DNA from: Mycobacterium sp. PSTR-4-N
GTDB taxonomy: Bacteria > Actinomycetota > Actinomycetes > Mycobacteriales > Mycobacteriaceae
Assembly (NCBI RefSeq): GCF_022348085.1
Contig: NZ_JAKRFN010000019.1
Span: 60,235 to 124,234, forward strand
Reading direction: 5' to 3'
Length of the DNA stretch: 64,000 nt
This document shows, one piece after another, positions 47,609 to 58,720 of the stretch (position 1 is the first letter of the stretch; every line of letters starts with the position of its first letter). A program made the translations under genes and the position numbers. The notes beneath the pieces were generated by a model. The model had not been told where the DNA came from, ran no database searches, and worked only from the letters and a program-made list of their open reading frames with translations.

Positions 47609-48796
47609 TCAGAGCCCGAACTGGTCCTCGACGATGCCCAGCCACACTTGGGCGGCGTCGATCGCGACTTTCTCGCTGATGAAGGCGTGCTGGGTGCCGG
47701 TGTAGATGTCGCGGAACGCGCGCTCCAGCCGGCTGCCCTCGCGGATGGCCGTCGTGCCGGCGGCCAGGTGTGCCCACTCCGCGCATTCCCGTGCGGTGTC
47801 GGTGGCGTGCACCGCTGCCACCCGCATATCGGCCCGCATCGTCGGGGTCAGGTCGTCGCCCGCCGCGACGGCGGCCTCGGCCGTGCCGAACGTGTCGAGC
47901 ACCAGCAGCCGCGCTGCCCGCCATGCGGCGACGTGCCGGGCCAGGCCCTTTTGGAACGTCGGCCGCGTCGCCAGTGCTGCCATGTCGCTCATCCGGAATT
48001 TGGTCGCCGCGAGGTCGGCGACGTCGTCGAGCATGCTCTTGGCCACCCCGAGCGCCCAGGCGGCATGCCCGGCGGCGGTCACCGGCATCATGCCCATCCG
48101 CGTCGCGGGCGAGGTGCCCCGCAGCGGCTCGCGGGTGAACAGCGCGAACGTGCGGCCATGTGGCACGAACACATCGTCGATGGCGTAGTCGTAGGAGCCG
48201 GTGGCCTTGAGCCCCTGCACATGCCAGCCGTCGTTGAACTGGACGTCGGCGCGGGGCACGATCGCCACCCGCATGTCGGGCACGCCTTCGCTGATCCACT
48301 GCATCTCGCCGTCGACCATCGGCAGGAAACCGGCAGCGACGTATTCGGCGTGCCCGGTGCCGGAGCCGAAACTCCACGAGCCGGTGAGTCGGTAGCCGCC
48401 GTCGACCGCGACGCCTTGGCCGTTGGGGAAGAACTGCCCGCCCATCGTGACGTGGTTGTCGTGCGCGGTGAAGACCTCAGCGAATCCGTCGTCGGGCAGG
48501 TACGTCGCCGCGGCGAACGACGACGGCAGATTGGCGATCCCGACCCACCCGAAAGAGCCGTCCTGCCAAGCCATTTCGATCCACGTCTCGATCATCTGGG
48601 CGAACGAGGGCTCCACTCCGCCCGCGGACGCGGGGTTGAACGCCGACATCAAACCTGTCGACCACATCGCCTCGACGACGCTGCTGCTCAGGGTGCGCCG
48701 GCGCTCCGACTCGGCAGCCTCCTCACGCACCAGCTCTCTCATGCCACGAGCCACGCCGACCACATCGTCACGCGTCATCTGAGGGACCGTTGTCAC
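47609..48796 (-). CDS. Acyl-CoA dehydrogenase-fold flavin monooxygenase (HsaA-like)
   Basis: 395 residues. The opening half (GGVEPSFAQMIETWIEMAWQDGSFGWV, then RLTGSWSFGSGTGHAEYVAAGF) and the helical C-terminus match the HsaA/DszC type of FADH2-dependent monooxygenases within the acyl-CoA dehydrogenase superfamily. In steroid degradation HsaA hydroxylates a ring with a separate flavin reductase. No flavin reductase is next to it here. The substrate is uncertain. Confidence 0.87.
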   Translation of the reverse strand: MTTVPQMTRDDVVGVARGMRELVREEAAESERRRTLSSSVVEAMWSTGLMSAFNPASAGGVEPSFAQMIETWIEMAWQDGSFGWVGIANLPSSFAAATYLPDDGFAEVFTAHDNHVTMGGQFFPNGQGVAVDGGYRLTGSWSFGSGTGHAEYVAAGFLPMVDGEMQWISEGVPDMRVAIVPRADVQFNDGWHVQGLKATGSYDYAIDDVFVPHGRTFALFTREPLRGTSPATRMGMMPVTAAGHAAWALGVAKSMLDDVADLAATKFRMSDMAALATRPTFQKGLARHVAAWRAARLLVLDTFGTAEAAVAAGDDLTPTMRADMRVAAVHATDTARECAEWAHLAAGTTAIREGSRLERAFRDIYTGTQHAFISEKVAIDAAQVWLGIVEDQFGL

Positions 48797-48814
48797 GGCC
48801 TCGACGGTAACGCG

Positions 48815-49867
48815 TCAGGGCAACGCAGTGAACACATTCACCGGAACTGTCATCTCCGTGTCCGGCAGCGCCGGTGCCTCGGTGTCGGGGCCAGGCAGCG
48901 GTGCGACGAGCGGCTCCGCGCCGGGCAGGTGCTGCTGATCGTCGACCGGCAGGTGCGGTGCGGACGAGGGCGCCGTCGGCGTGCCGCTCGTCGCAATCGC
49001 CTCAGGCGCCTCGGGTCCCTCGGGGGATGCAACCGGTGCGGGGCCGGGAAGCGCGTTCGGGGCAGGAAGAGCATCGGGGCCAGGAAGAGCACCTGGGCCG
49101 GGAAGCGCCTCGGGTGCAGCCACGACCGCGGGCGCCGGTGCGGCAAGAGCCCTGGGTGCGGCCGGAGCCGCAGGTGCGGCGACGCGCACCGGAGCCGCGG
49201 CGTAGGTCGGCGACGGAGCGGTGACGAACTTGAGTGCAGGTTCTGCGGCAGCGTCCACCGGTGCCGTGACGCTGACCCATCCAGGTTCAGCGGCGGCGGG
49301 TGCGGCCGCCGCGCTCGCCGCCGGTTCGACCTCCGGCACCGATCCCGCGGTCAGGAAGACTGCGCCGACGGCAGCGGCAGCGGCCACCCCGATCGCGGCG
49401 GCGAGCACCCGCACGGGCCTCTTCCGGCGCGTGGCGACACGAGGCAGTGCCACGGTGATCGCCTCGGCGGGGTCCACCTCGGCCAACGCGGCACCGTAGG
49501 CGAGCGCCACCAAGGGCGGGATGTCGCAGTCTTGCGGGTCGATCAGCACCCGGGTCGCACAGACCAGCGGCACGGCGTCGACGGTCACGCCCAACGAGCG
49601 CAGATCGGTGCGCAGTCGCCGTCCCCGCGTCTCGGCATCGGGCGTCCACACCAGCCGCAACCGATCGACGTCGAGCCCGCAGGCGCGGGCCAGGCCGTGG
49701 CCGCCGCGAGCGGCGAGACGAGCGATGTCGGTGTCGATGTCGGTGCCGGTCTCCGAACCGCCGTCGAGTTCCAGCGAGTCGTGGTCGATGACGGTCCGCT
49801 CGGCTTCGTCCACCAGCGCCCAGGTGACCTCGGTGCTGGTCAACGACAACCCCAGAACTGCGCCCAC
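48815..49867 (-). CDS. DUF7159-type protein with Pro-rich tail
   Basis: 350 residues: an N-terminal domain of about 150 residues with MGAVLGLSLTSTEVTWALVDE and LDVDRLRLVWTPDAE, as in mycobacterial MDxVLGVSMTP proteins (DUF7159), one membrane helix near 152-172, then a long Pro/Ala/Leu-rich tail with repeats of GALPGPDALPAPNALPGP. Function unknown. The N-terminal part looks like an actin/sugar-kinase-like ATPase relic, which is a guess. The tail could span the wall. Confidence 0.75.
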   Translation of the reverse strand: MGAVLGLSLTSTEVTWALVDEAERTVIDHDSLELDGGSETGTDIDTDIARLAARGGHGLARACGLDVDRLRLVWTPDAETRGRRLRTDLRSLGVTVDAVPLVCATRVLIDPQDCDIPPLVALAYGAALAEVDPAEAITVALPRVATRRKRPVRVLAAAIGVAAAAAVGAVFLTAGSVPEVEPAASAAAAPAAAEPGWVSVTAPVDAAAEPALKFVTAPSPTYAAAPVRVAAPAAPAAPRALAAPAPAVVAAPEALPGPGALPGPDALPAPNALPGPAPVASPEGPEAPEAIATSGTPTAPSSAPHLPVDDQQHLPGAEPLVAPLPGPDTEAPALPDTEMTVPVNVFTALP

Positions 49868-49922
49868 GGCATCTCCTTCGGGTGTCGAAGCCGGTGTCTG
49901 TGGTTCATCGGGCGACCTGGAT

Positions 49923-49937
49923 CCGGTGTTACACCGG
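49923..49937. promoter_or_regulatory. Palindrome CCGGTGT-T-ACACCGG
   Basis: A perfect 7+1+7 bp palindrome in the gap between two divergent genes, 56 bp above the DUF7159 start and 172 bp above the 50109 start. It looks like a repressor or activator site. No regulator gene is adjacent. Confidence 0.4.
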
Positions 49938-50108
49938 CCACACGGAGGCCGCCGACGGCGAGCCTAACGCCACCCGCGAGATCCCGCGCGCCAACTGCGT
50001 GAGCAGCGGTTTCGAACCTCCGGCTGCGCACAGCAGGGCAACGGCAGACCTATCGGCATCACGACCGAATTGCTGGACACCCCTGACGGCGCGGTAAGGT
50101 GCAGGCCC

Positions 50109-50774
50109 GTGGGCAGACACCGCTTAGCCACCAGGCGCCGTCCTCGGTGGGCGGCGCCTGCCGCCGCTGTCGCGCTCCCCGCGCTGGCGCTGCTGTGTTC
50201 TGGAGCCGACTCGATTCACACACCGGATCCGGCCCCGGCTGGGTCTCCATCGATGGCACCGTGCTGCACGTCGCTGGTTGCCCTTCCGTCACCGATCCCC
50301 GAGTACCGCAGCACACCCGCCGACGACGGCCTGCGGCTCGCCGCCTCGCGGTCGATGCACCGCACCCTCGACGCCGCTCTGCCCAGCACCGTCGGCTCCG
50401 AGACCGGAATGCAGGTCAAGACCATCCTGGTGGCCCGCGCGGTCAGCGCGATCTTCCCGGAGATCCAGCGCATCGGTGGGGTGCGCCCGGATGCGTTGCG
50501 GTGGCACCCCGACGGTCTCGCCGTCGACGTGATGATCCCCGACTACAGCTCCGCCGAAGGCATTGCACTCGGAAACGCGATCGTGGCGTTCGCGCTGAGC
50601 AACGCCGACCGCCTCGGCGTCGCGCACGTCATCTGGCGGCAGACCATGTACCCGACCCACGGCGCCCCGCACGGCATGACCGATCTCGGTTCTGACAACG
50701 CCAACCACTACAACCACGTGCACATCGCGACAGTCGGCGGCGGTTATCCCGCAGGTCCCGTCTACCTGGGTTGA
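50109..50774 (+). CDS. Secreted protein of the ARB_07466-like C-terminal domain type
   Basis: 221 residues from a GTG at 50109. A basic start and hydrophobic stretch make a signal peptide. The conserved domain follows: QVKTILVARAVSAIFPEIQRIGG, LRWHPDGLAVDVMIP and NHYNHVHIA. This pattern occurs in mycobacterial exported proteins that automated pipelines call glycoside hydrolases; the HPD/DVM and HVH residues look like a metal-binding peptidase or hydrolase site, which I cannot confirm. The longer frame from 50070 has no ribosome site. Confidence 0.8.
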   Translation: MGRHRLATRRRPRWAAPAAAVALPALALLCSGADSIHTPDPAPAGSPSMAPCCTSLVALPSPIPEYRSTPADDGLRLAASRSMHRTLDAALPSTVGSETGMQVKTILVARAVSAIFPEIQRIGGVRPDALRWHPDGLAVDVMIPDYSSAEGIALGNAIVAFALSNADRLGVAHVIWRQTMYPTHGAPHGMTDLGSDNANHYNHVHIATVGGGYPAGPVYLG

Positions 50775-50787
50775 TCGAGCGCCCGGC

Positions 50788-53136
<2,349 letters not shown>

Positions 53137-53201
53137 GGCGCAGACCCTACCGAACCCGACCGACACCACCGCGTCGCGCACCGACGGTGTTTCGGGAAGA
53201 G

Positions 53202-53987
53202 TCAGGCCGCCTTCGCGTGCGGCCGGTCGTCCAGCATGCCGTCGCGGAGCCGGCACAGCGACTGGGTGAGCAGCCGGGACACGTGCATCTGCGAGATACC
53301 CAGCTGGGCAGCGATCTCGCTCTGCGTCAGAGACTCGAAGAAGCGCAGCACGATGATCCGTTTCTCCCGGGCGGGCAGCGTCTCGAGTTGAGCGCGCAGC
53401 GCATCGCGGTCTTCGATGAAGTCGATTCCGGGGTCGGGCTGCCCGAGCCGATCGACCAACGTCGGTCCGTCGTCTTCGTTGCGAGAGGTGTAGTCCAACG
53501 ATCGGGGCTTGAAACCTGCTGCGGCGGTAAGCGCTTCGACCACCTCCCCGTGGTCCACGCCCAGCGCGTCGGCGAGTTCGCCCGCCGTCGGCGCCCGTCC
53601 CAGCCGCTGGGTCAACTCCGCGGTCAGTGGGCCGAGGGCGGGATAGAGATCCTTGAGGCGGCGCGGTACGTTCACCGACCAGCTGCAGTCGCGGAAGTAC
53701 CGTTTGACCTCGCCCATCATGGTGGGAATGGCGTAGGAGAGAAACTCAGGACCGGCCGTCGGATCGAAGCGGTTCACCGCGTTCATCAATCCGACGCGCG
53801 CCACCTGGACGAGGTCGTCGTGCGTCTCACCGCGCCGGTCATAGCGTCGGGCGATGCGTTCCGCGATCGGCAGGCACTGCTCGATGATGCGGGTGCGCAA
53901 CCGCTCGCGCGCGGGCGAATCGTCGGGCAGCCGATGCAGGGCGACGAACGCGTCGTGCAGCGTTGCGTTGTCGGGGTCATGTGTCAT
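53202..53987 (-). CDS. SigF-family (SigB/SigF/SigG) sigma factor
   Basis: 261 residues, the size of M. tuberculosis SigF. Regions 2 to 4 are complete: DDLVQVARVGLMNAVNRFDP, YAIPTMMGEVKRYFRDCSWSVNVPRRLKDL, and LRFFESLTQSEIAAQLGISQMHVSRLLTQSL. ATG at 53987 with GGAGG upstream. It is similar to but clearly diverged from SigF itself, so it is probably a paralog; environmental mycobacteria often carry several. No anti-sigma gene (UsfX/RsbW-type) is adjacent. Two SigF-type promoters lie within 5 kb. Confidence 0.9.
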   Translation of the reverse strand: MTHDPDNATLHDAFVALHRLPDDSPARERLRTRIIEQCLPIAERIARRYDRRGETHDDLVQVARVGLMNAVNRFDPTAGPEFLSYAIPTMMGEVKRYFRDCSWSVNVPRRLKDLYPALGPLTAELTQRLGRAPTAGELADALGVDHGEVVEALTAAAGFKPRSLDYTSRNEDDGPTLVDRLGQPDPGIDFIEDRDALRAQLETLPAREKRIIVLRFFESLTQSEIAAQLGISQMHVSRLLTQSLCRLRDGMLDDRPHAKAA

Positions 53988-54229
53988 CGTGTGGCGCCTC
54001 CTGTGCAGTACTGATTCGAAGAGGCGAACAGCTTCGATGTTGAACCATCCGCACTGGGGATCGAGGACCCCCGCGAACCAGTATGTCCCGAAAACGCGGG
54101 TCTGCTCGGGTGTCGGCAACGACTTCGCATTGCGGCCCAGGCGACGTCCACGGATTCCGGAAGCGAGGCGGAACACTTCGTAGGACGGACTTTTCGTGAT
54201 GCTCCCGGCGCCGTGGGTACCCGGCCTGC

Positions 54230-54877
54230 ATGCCCTCCGTCAAGCCCTCAGTCACCGCCGCGGACTTCCTGCCGCCGAATGCCGAGCTCGGTGATCTCGC
54301 CGCCGCCGCCCGCGCCTGCCGGGGCTGCGATCTGTTCTCGCACGCCACGCAAACCGTCTTCGGCGACGGACCGGCCGGGGCGCACATGATGCTGGTCGGC
54401 GAACAGCCCGGCGATCAGGAAGACCGTCGCGGTGAACCGTTCGTCGGTCCCGCCGGACGGTTGCTCGACACGGCGCTGGAGGAGGCGGGAATCGACCGCG
54501 GATCGGTCTATGTGACCAACGCCGTCAAACACTTTAAATTCGTGCCCGCCGAGCGCGGTACCCGCCGCATCCACAAGACTCCGAGTCGCACCGAGGTGGT
54601 CTCGTGCCGGCCCTGGCTGCTCGCCGAACTGCAGGCGATCGCCCCGGAGGTCGTGGTCTGCCTCGGCGCCACCGCTGCGAAGTCGCTGCTGGGAAACGAC
54701 TTTCGGCTGACAGCCCACCGCGGTGAGGTGTTGCGTCTCCCGGAGAAGGCCGACCCCGCGGTCATCGCGACCCTGCACCCGTCGGCGGTGCTACGCGGTC
54801 CCGCGGAGGCGCGGGAGCAATCGTTGGCGTCACTGGTTTCCGACCTGCGGTTGGCAGCGGGTGTGATGCGTAGGTGA
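54230..54877 (+). CDS. udgX: UdgX-type uracil-DNA glycosylase
   Basis: 215 residues of the family 4-like glycosylase fold: motif A GEQPGDQED (57-65), a four-cysteine iron-sulfur set (Cys30, Cys33, Cys126, Cys144) and motif B HPSAVLR (183-189). The insertion with TRRIHKTPSRTEVV (RRIH at 112-115) is the mark of UdgX, which forms a covalent bond between its RRIH histidine and DNA after uracil excision. M. smegmatis UdgX has KRRIH; Lys is Thr here. The histidine, His115, is kept. UdgX is found in few bacteria. Confidence 0.93.
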   Translation: MPSVKPSVTAADFLPPNAELGDLAAAARACRGCDLFSHATQTVFGDGPAGAHMMLVGEQPGDQEDRRGEPFVGPAGRLLDTALEEAGIDRGSVYVTNAVKHFKFVPAERGTRRIHKTPSRTEVVSCRPWLLAELQAIAPEVVVCLGATAAKSLLGNDFRLTAHRGEVLRLPEKADPAVIATLHPSAVLRGPAEAREQSLASLVSDLRLAAGVMRR

Positions 54878-54879
54878 TC

Positions 54880-54904
54880 GTTTGTCGCGGCCCGCGGTGG
54901 GCAC
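54880..54904 (+). promoter_or_regulatory. SigF-type promoter GTTT-N15-GGGCAC
   Basis: GTTT (54880-54883), 15 bases, then GGGCAC (54899-54904). Mycobacterial SigF promoters read GTTT-N15-17-GGGTA; one -10 base differs. The ATG of the Rv2629-like gene lies 9 bases below, so the transcript would be almost leaderless. It starts just after the udgX stop. Confidence 0.5.
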
Positions 54905-54913
54905 CCTGCCCGT

Positions 54914-56023
54914 ATGCAGCCCAACAGATTCCGCTCTCTGATCGACGCACCGGGGCCGTTCGCCTCCGTCTACGTCGATGACAGTCACGACACCGCCGAT
55001 GCGGTCAAGCAGGCCGAATTGCGCTGGCGGGCCGTCGAAGAGGACCTCGCCGGCCAAGGTGCCGCCGACGAGCTCGTCGGCACCGTGCGAGAAGCGCTCA
55101 CCGGGGCCCCCGCGGCGGTGGGCCGCGGTGGCCGCGCGGTGATCGCCTCGCAGGGCAGGGTGCATCTCGATCAGCGACTGATCCGGCCGCCGGACACCAC
55201 ACTCGTGCGCCTGTCGTCCCTGCCGTATCTGGTGCCGGCCGTCGTGCACGGCGTCGACGACCCGCCGTATCTGACGGTGGCCGTCGACCACGCCGGGGCC
55301 GACATCAGCGTGCACCACGGTGGGCGTACGCAGGCCATCAGCGTCGAGGGTGACGGCTACCCGGTACACAAGGCCTCCGGCGCCGAGAACGCCGGCTACG
55401 GAGACCCGCAGCGCACCGCCGACGAAGCGCGGCGCAAGAACGTGCAGGAGGTCGCCGAGGACGTCACCGCGACATTCGAGGACGCCGATCCCGATGTGGT
55501 GTTCGTCGTCGGCGAGGTCCGCTCGCGGGCGGATCTGGTGGGCACGCTGCCGCAGCGGGTGGCCGAGAGGGTCGTCGAGGTGAATGCGGGGGCTCGGGGC
55601 AGCGTCGGTGCCGACGCGCTGGCCCACGACATCGACACCCATCTGCGCCTTCGCCGGGTCGACGTCATCGATGATGCGGCACAGCGGGTGTCAGCCGAGA
55701 TCAACCGTCGCTCGGGGCTGGCGACCGAGGGCCTGGACGGGGTGTGCGCGGCGCTGCGTGAGGGTGCGGTGGAGACGCTGATCATCGGGAATCTCGCCGA
55801 GGCCACCGTGGTCATGGGTGATTCCGCGACGACGGTGGCCCCCACCGCCGAGGTGCTCTCGGAACTGGGATTGCCGGTCACGGTGACGGTGCGTGCCGAT
55901 GAGGCGCTCCCGTTCGCCGCGGTCGCCATCGACGCCGATCTCCTCGGCATGGACGAACGGCTGACCCCGCGCGACGGCATCGCCGCGATCCTGCGCTACG
56001 CCCCGCGCACGCCCGCCTCGTAG
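54914..56023 (+). CDS. Rv2629-like Vms1/ANKZF1-family (peptidyl-tRNA hydrolase-like) protein
   Basis: 369 residues matching Rv2629, a member of the bacterial eRF1-like (baeRF) group related to Vms1/ANKZF1. The layout is eRF1-domain-2-like (about 1-140), with LTVAVDHAGADISVHHGG in the middle and a C-terminal RNase H-like domain. Homologs release stalled peptidyl-tRNA. In M. tuberculosis Rv2629 belongs to the dormancy (DosR) set; here a SigF-type promoter precedes the gene. It sits 36 bp after udgX. Confidence 0.88.
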   Translation: MQPNRFRSLIDAPGPFASVYVDDSHDTADAVKQAELRWRAVEEDLAGQGAADELVGTVREALTGAPAAVGRGGRAVIASQGRVHLDQRLIRPPDTTLVRLSSLPYLVPAVVHGVDDPPYLTVAVDHAGADISVHHGGRTQAISVEGDGYPVHKASGAENAGYGDPQRTADEARRKNVQEVAEDVTATFEDADPDVVFVVGEVRSRADLVGTLPQRVAERVVEVNAGARGSVGADALAHDIDTHLRLRRVDVIDDAAQRVSAEINRRSGLATEGLDGVCAALREGAVETLIIGNLAEATVVMGDSATTVAPTAEVLSELGLPVTVTVRADEALPFAAVAIDADLLGMDERLTPRDGIAAILRYAPRTPAS

Positions 56024-56047
56024 CCGTTCCGGCGTGGGTCGGTCGGT

Positions 56048-57901
56048 CTAGTCGGCCTGCTCGATCACCTGCATCAGCAGCAGCGCCCCGTTGACCGCAC
56101 CGTCGGCGGCGCGAAACGCCGAGCAGTACACGCGGACCCGCGCGTCGCGTCCGCGCCGGGTGACCGCGTCGACGGTCGTCTCCTCGACCGCGTCGGGGTC
56201 GACGAACACCTGGCCGATCAGTGGCTTCACCTCGCCGATGGGCAGGCCGACGTCGAGGTCGGCCAGTGGGCGGCCGATCGCCTCGTCGGCCCGCAGGCCC
56301 CACAGCTCCTCACAGCTGCGGTTCCACACCAGCACCTGGGTCTGCCGGTCGACCACGCTCAACCCGAAGCGGACCGACGTGATCATCGAGTCGAGGAACG
56401 CCGTGGTCTCGTCGAGTTCGAGGCTGCTCTCGCGCAGTGCGTCGTTGATGGTGTGCAATTCGTCGTTGGTGGACTGCAGCTCCTCGTTCATCGTCTCGAG
56501 CTCTTCGTTGGTGGACTGCAGCTCCTCGTTGGTGGTCTCGAGTTCCTCGACCGTGGACTGCAACTCCTCGTTGGTCGTCTCGAGTTCCTCGTTCGTGGAC
56601 TGCAGTTCCTCGTAGGCGGTTTCCAGCCGGCTGTTGGTGAGCACCACCTTGTCCAGCAGCGCGCGCGTGGCGGTCACGTCGAAGAACACGATCGAGATGC
56701 CGACCAGTCCGTTCTGGCCGTCGACCAGCGGGTTCACGTGGATCTCGAACCAGACGTCGTCGCTGCCGGGACGCTGCCAGGAGACGTCGGGGATGCGCGC
56801 GGACCGGCGTTCCACCTTCGCCTGCTCGACGTAGCCGCGCAGCTCGACCGGGCGGTAGGACACCTCGAGGTCGCGCAGCAGCCGGCCGATGTCGCGCCCG
56901 GACAATCCGAACGTGGCCTCGGCCTGCTGGTTGATCATCGCCACCGTGTCGTCGCCGGTGACGACGATCTGCGCGACCGGACTGGCGTGGAACGCCAGGT
57001 CACGGATCGATTCCAGGGCCGACACCTCGTGGCGGCGATCCCCGAAGGCAGGCGACCGGTAGGAGGCGACCGCGTCGACCGACGAGGGCAACTTCTGGAA
57101 GAAGCGGTGTTTGAGGTTGATCGGGGTGAAGCGATCGGTGTGGCTGAGCAGCATCTCGGCGTGACCCAGGAACAGCACCCCGCGCGGGGCGAGCGAGAAG
57201 TGCAACCGGCTGAGCACGTTGGCCTGGGTGTCTGCGTTGAAGTACATCAGGGTGTTGCGGCACACCAGCAGGTCCACCCGGGAGATCGGGGCGTCGTGGA
57301 CCAGATCGTTGCGGCCGAAGATCACCGACCGGCGCAGATCCTTGCTCAGGACGTGCCGGCCGTTGACCGGATCGAAGTACCGTTCGAGGAGCCGCGGCGG
57401 CACCGATTCGACAGCCCGCGCGTCGTAGGAGGCCATGCGGGCCTCCGCGAGCGCCTCTTCGTCGACGTCGGTGGCGTAGATCTTGACGCGCTGCCGGAAG
57501 TCGTCGACCCCCATCGCCTCGGCCAGCAGCATCGCCAGCGTGTAGGCCTCCTGCCCGGACGCGCACCCGGCGCTCCAGATCCGGATCGGGTCGCCGGGGC
57601 CGCGCTGCGCCAGCATGGTCGGGATGACCTCGTCACGGACGTAATCCCACGCCTGCGCGTCCCGAAAGAAGCTCGTCACGTTGATCAGGATCGTGTTGAA
57701 CAGGGCGGCGAACTCGTCTGCGCTGGCCTGAAGAGCGTCGAGGTACTCCTCGAAGGTGCTGAAGCCGGCCTGCTCCATGCGGTGGCGCACGCGGCGCATC
57801 AGCGAGGTCCGCTTGTAGCCGGTGAAGTCGAATCCGCGCGCGTCACGCAGGAAGCGGAGCAGATCTTCGAAGGTCTCGGCCTCGTTGTCGGGTTCGCTCA
57901 C
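56048..57901 (-). CDS. CheR-type methyltransferase fused to PAS domains and a heptad coiled coil
   Basis: 617 residues: CheR helical N-terminus (about 10-75), SAM-binding domain (IWSAGCASGQEAYTLAM at 108-124, LVCRNTLMYFN near 240), a PAS domain (about 300-410), a coiled coil of repeated EELQSTNEELETTN units (about 428-490), and a second PAS domain (about 510-615). CheR methylates chemoreceptors, yet mycobacteria are non-motile, so this is likely a sensor or protein methyltransferase in another pathway. The coil repeats a 14-residue unit, so the DNA repeats every 42 bp. GTG start; divergent from the PhoU-like gene. Confidence 0.92.
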   Translation of the reverse strand: MSEPDNEAETFEDLLRFLRDARGFDFTGYKRTSLMRRVRHRMEQAGFSTFEEYLDALQASADEFAALFNTILINVTSFFRDAQAWDYVRDEVIPTMLAQRGPGDPIRIWSAGCASGQEAYTLAMLLAEAMGVDDFRQRVKIYATDVDEEALAEARMASYDARAVESVPPRLLERYFDPVNGRHVLSKDLRRSVIFGRNDLVHDAPISRVDLLVCRNTLMYFNADTQANVLSRLHFSLAPRGVLFLGHAEMLLSHTDRFTPINLKHRFFQKLPSSVDAVASYRSPAFGDRRHEVSALESIRDLAFHASPVAQIVVTGDDTVAMINQQAEATFGLSGRDIGRLLRDLEVSYRPVELRGYVEQAKVERRSARIPDVSWQRPGSDDVWFEIHVNPLVDGQNGLVGISIVFFDVTATRALLDKVVLTNSRLETAYEELQSTNEELETTNEELQSTVEELETTNEELQSTNEELETMNEELQSTNDELHTINDALRESSLELDETTAFLDSMITSVRFGLSVVDRQTQVLVWNRSCEELWGLRADEAIGRPLADLDVGLPIGEVKPLIGQVFVDPDAVEETTVDAVTRRGRDARVRVYCSAFRAADGAVNGALLLMQVIEQAD

Positions 57902-57995
57902 ACATCACCTTGCTGCACCTAGCTGGAACATCGTCGTGGCTCGTTGATCGTCGCGGGCCACCGCCACGGGGTGAATTTACCCGCCTCGAGACGTG

Positions 57996-58020
57996 GTTTG
58001 GTGGCGACTCGAGCGGGTAC
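57996..58020 (+). promoter_or_regulatory. SigF-type promoter GTTT-N15-GGGTAC
   Basis: GTTT (57996-57999), 15 bases and GGGTAC (58015-58020), a full match to the mycobacterial SigF consensus GTTT-N15-17-GGGTA. The PhoU-like ATG lies 43 bases below. On the other strand a GGGTAA occurs near the CheR gene, but without a -35. Confidence 0.7.
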
Positions 58021-58063
58021 GTGGCCCTCGCCGTTGATCGCACCGGCGGATTGCGGGGTACCC

Positions 58064-58720
58064 ATGCGCAACGAATTCCACGACACGCTCGACGCTCTGG
58101 TGGCCGACCTCGCCCAGATGTGCGACCGCGCCTCGACCATGATGCGGTCGGCGACCACCGCACTTCTGGCCGCCGACGCCGACCAGGCCCGCCGGCTGCG
58201 CACCGAGCTCCATCAGTTGACGTCGCTGGGCGTGACGGTCAACGACCGCGCCTACCGGTTGCTGGCGCTGCAGGCGCCGGTGGCGCGTGACCTGCGCACG
58301 GTGGTGGCAGCCCTGCACATCGGCGCCGACGCCGACCGGATGGGCGCGCTGGCCTCGCACGTGGCGCGCACCGCCTCGCGAAGTCACCCGCTGCCGGCGA
58401 CGCCACCCGAGCTCACCGATCTGTTCACCGAGATGGGCGCGACAGCGGTGCGGATGGCGGCGCAGGCGCGCGACGCGGTCGGCTCGGTCGACGCCGCGCT
58501 CGCCGAGCGGATCTGCGCGGGTGACGAACGGATGGACGAGTTGCACCGGCAGTTGTTCGGGCGGGTGGCCGCCCCGCACTGGCAGCACGGCCCGCTGGTC
58601 GCGGCGGACATGGTGCTGCTGGGCCGGTTCTACGAACGCTTCGCCGACCACGCGGTCGAGATCGCCCGTCGGGTGTACTTCCAGGCCACCGGCGTGGCGA
58701 TGGACGAGCAGCCGGCCTAG
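58064..58720 (+). CDS. PhoU/PhoY-family phosphate regulator
   Basis: 218 residues, matching M. tuberculosis PhoY2 (213 residues): two PhoU repeats with ALLAADADQARRL, ERFADHAVEIARRVYFQATGV and a metal-binding ERMD-type Asp/Glu set. PhoU proteins link the Pst phosphate transporter to the SenX3-RegX3 (PhoR-type) kinase and influence persister formation. The ATG at 58064 is chosen because it follows the family start (MRNEFHDTL); the frame upstream holds the SigF-type promoter, so it is not coding. No pst genes are nearby. Confidence 0.93.
   Translation: MRNEFHDTLDALVADLAQMCDRASTMMRSATTALLAADADQARRLRTELHQLTSLGVTVNDRAYRLLALQAPVARDLRTVVAALHIGADADRMGALASHVARTASRSHPLPATPPELTDLFTEMGATAVRMAAQARDAVGSVDAALAERICAGDERMDELHRQLFGRVAAPHWQHGPLVAADMVLLGRFYERFADHAVEIARRVYFQATGVAMDEQPA

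Noticed and set aside
54066..54095. SigF autoregulatory promoter above the sigma gene
   Set aside because: A GTTT is present on the minus strand, but the nearest GGGGT is 19-20 bases away and lacks the consensus TA.
54215..54220. GGGTAC just before udgX as a SigF -10
   Set aside because: No GTTT lies 15-17 bases upstream.
56450..56620. Regular 42-bp DNA repeat that could be read as a CRISPR or minisatellite
   Set aside because: It lies in frame inside the CheR-PAS gene and encodes heptad repeats; there are no unique spacers.
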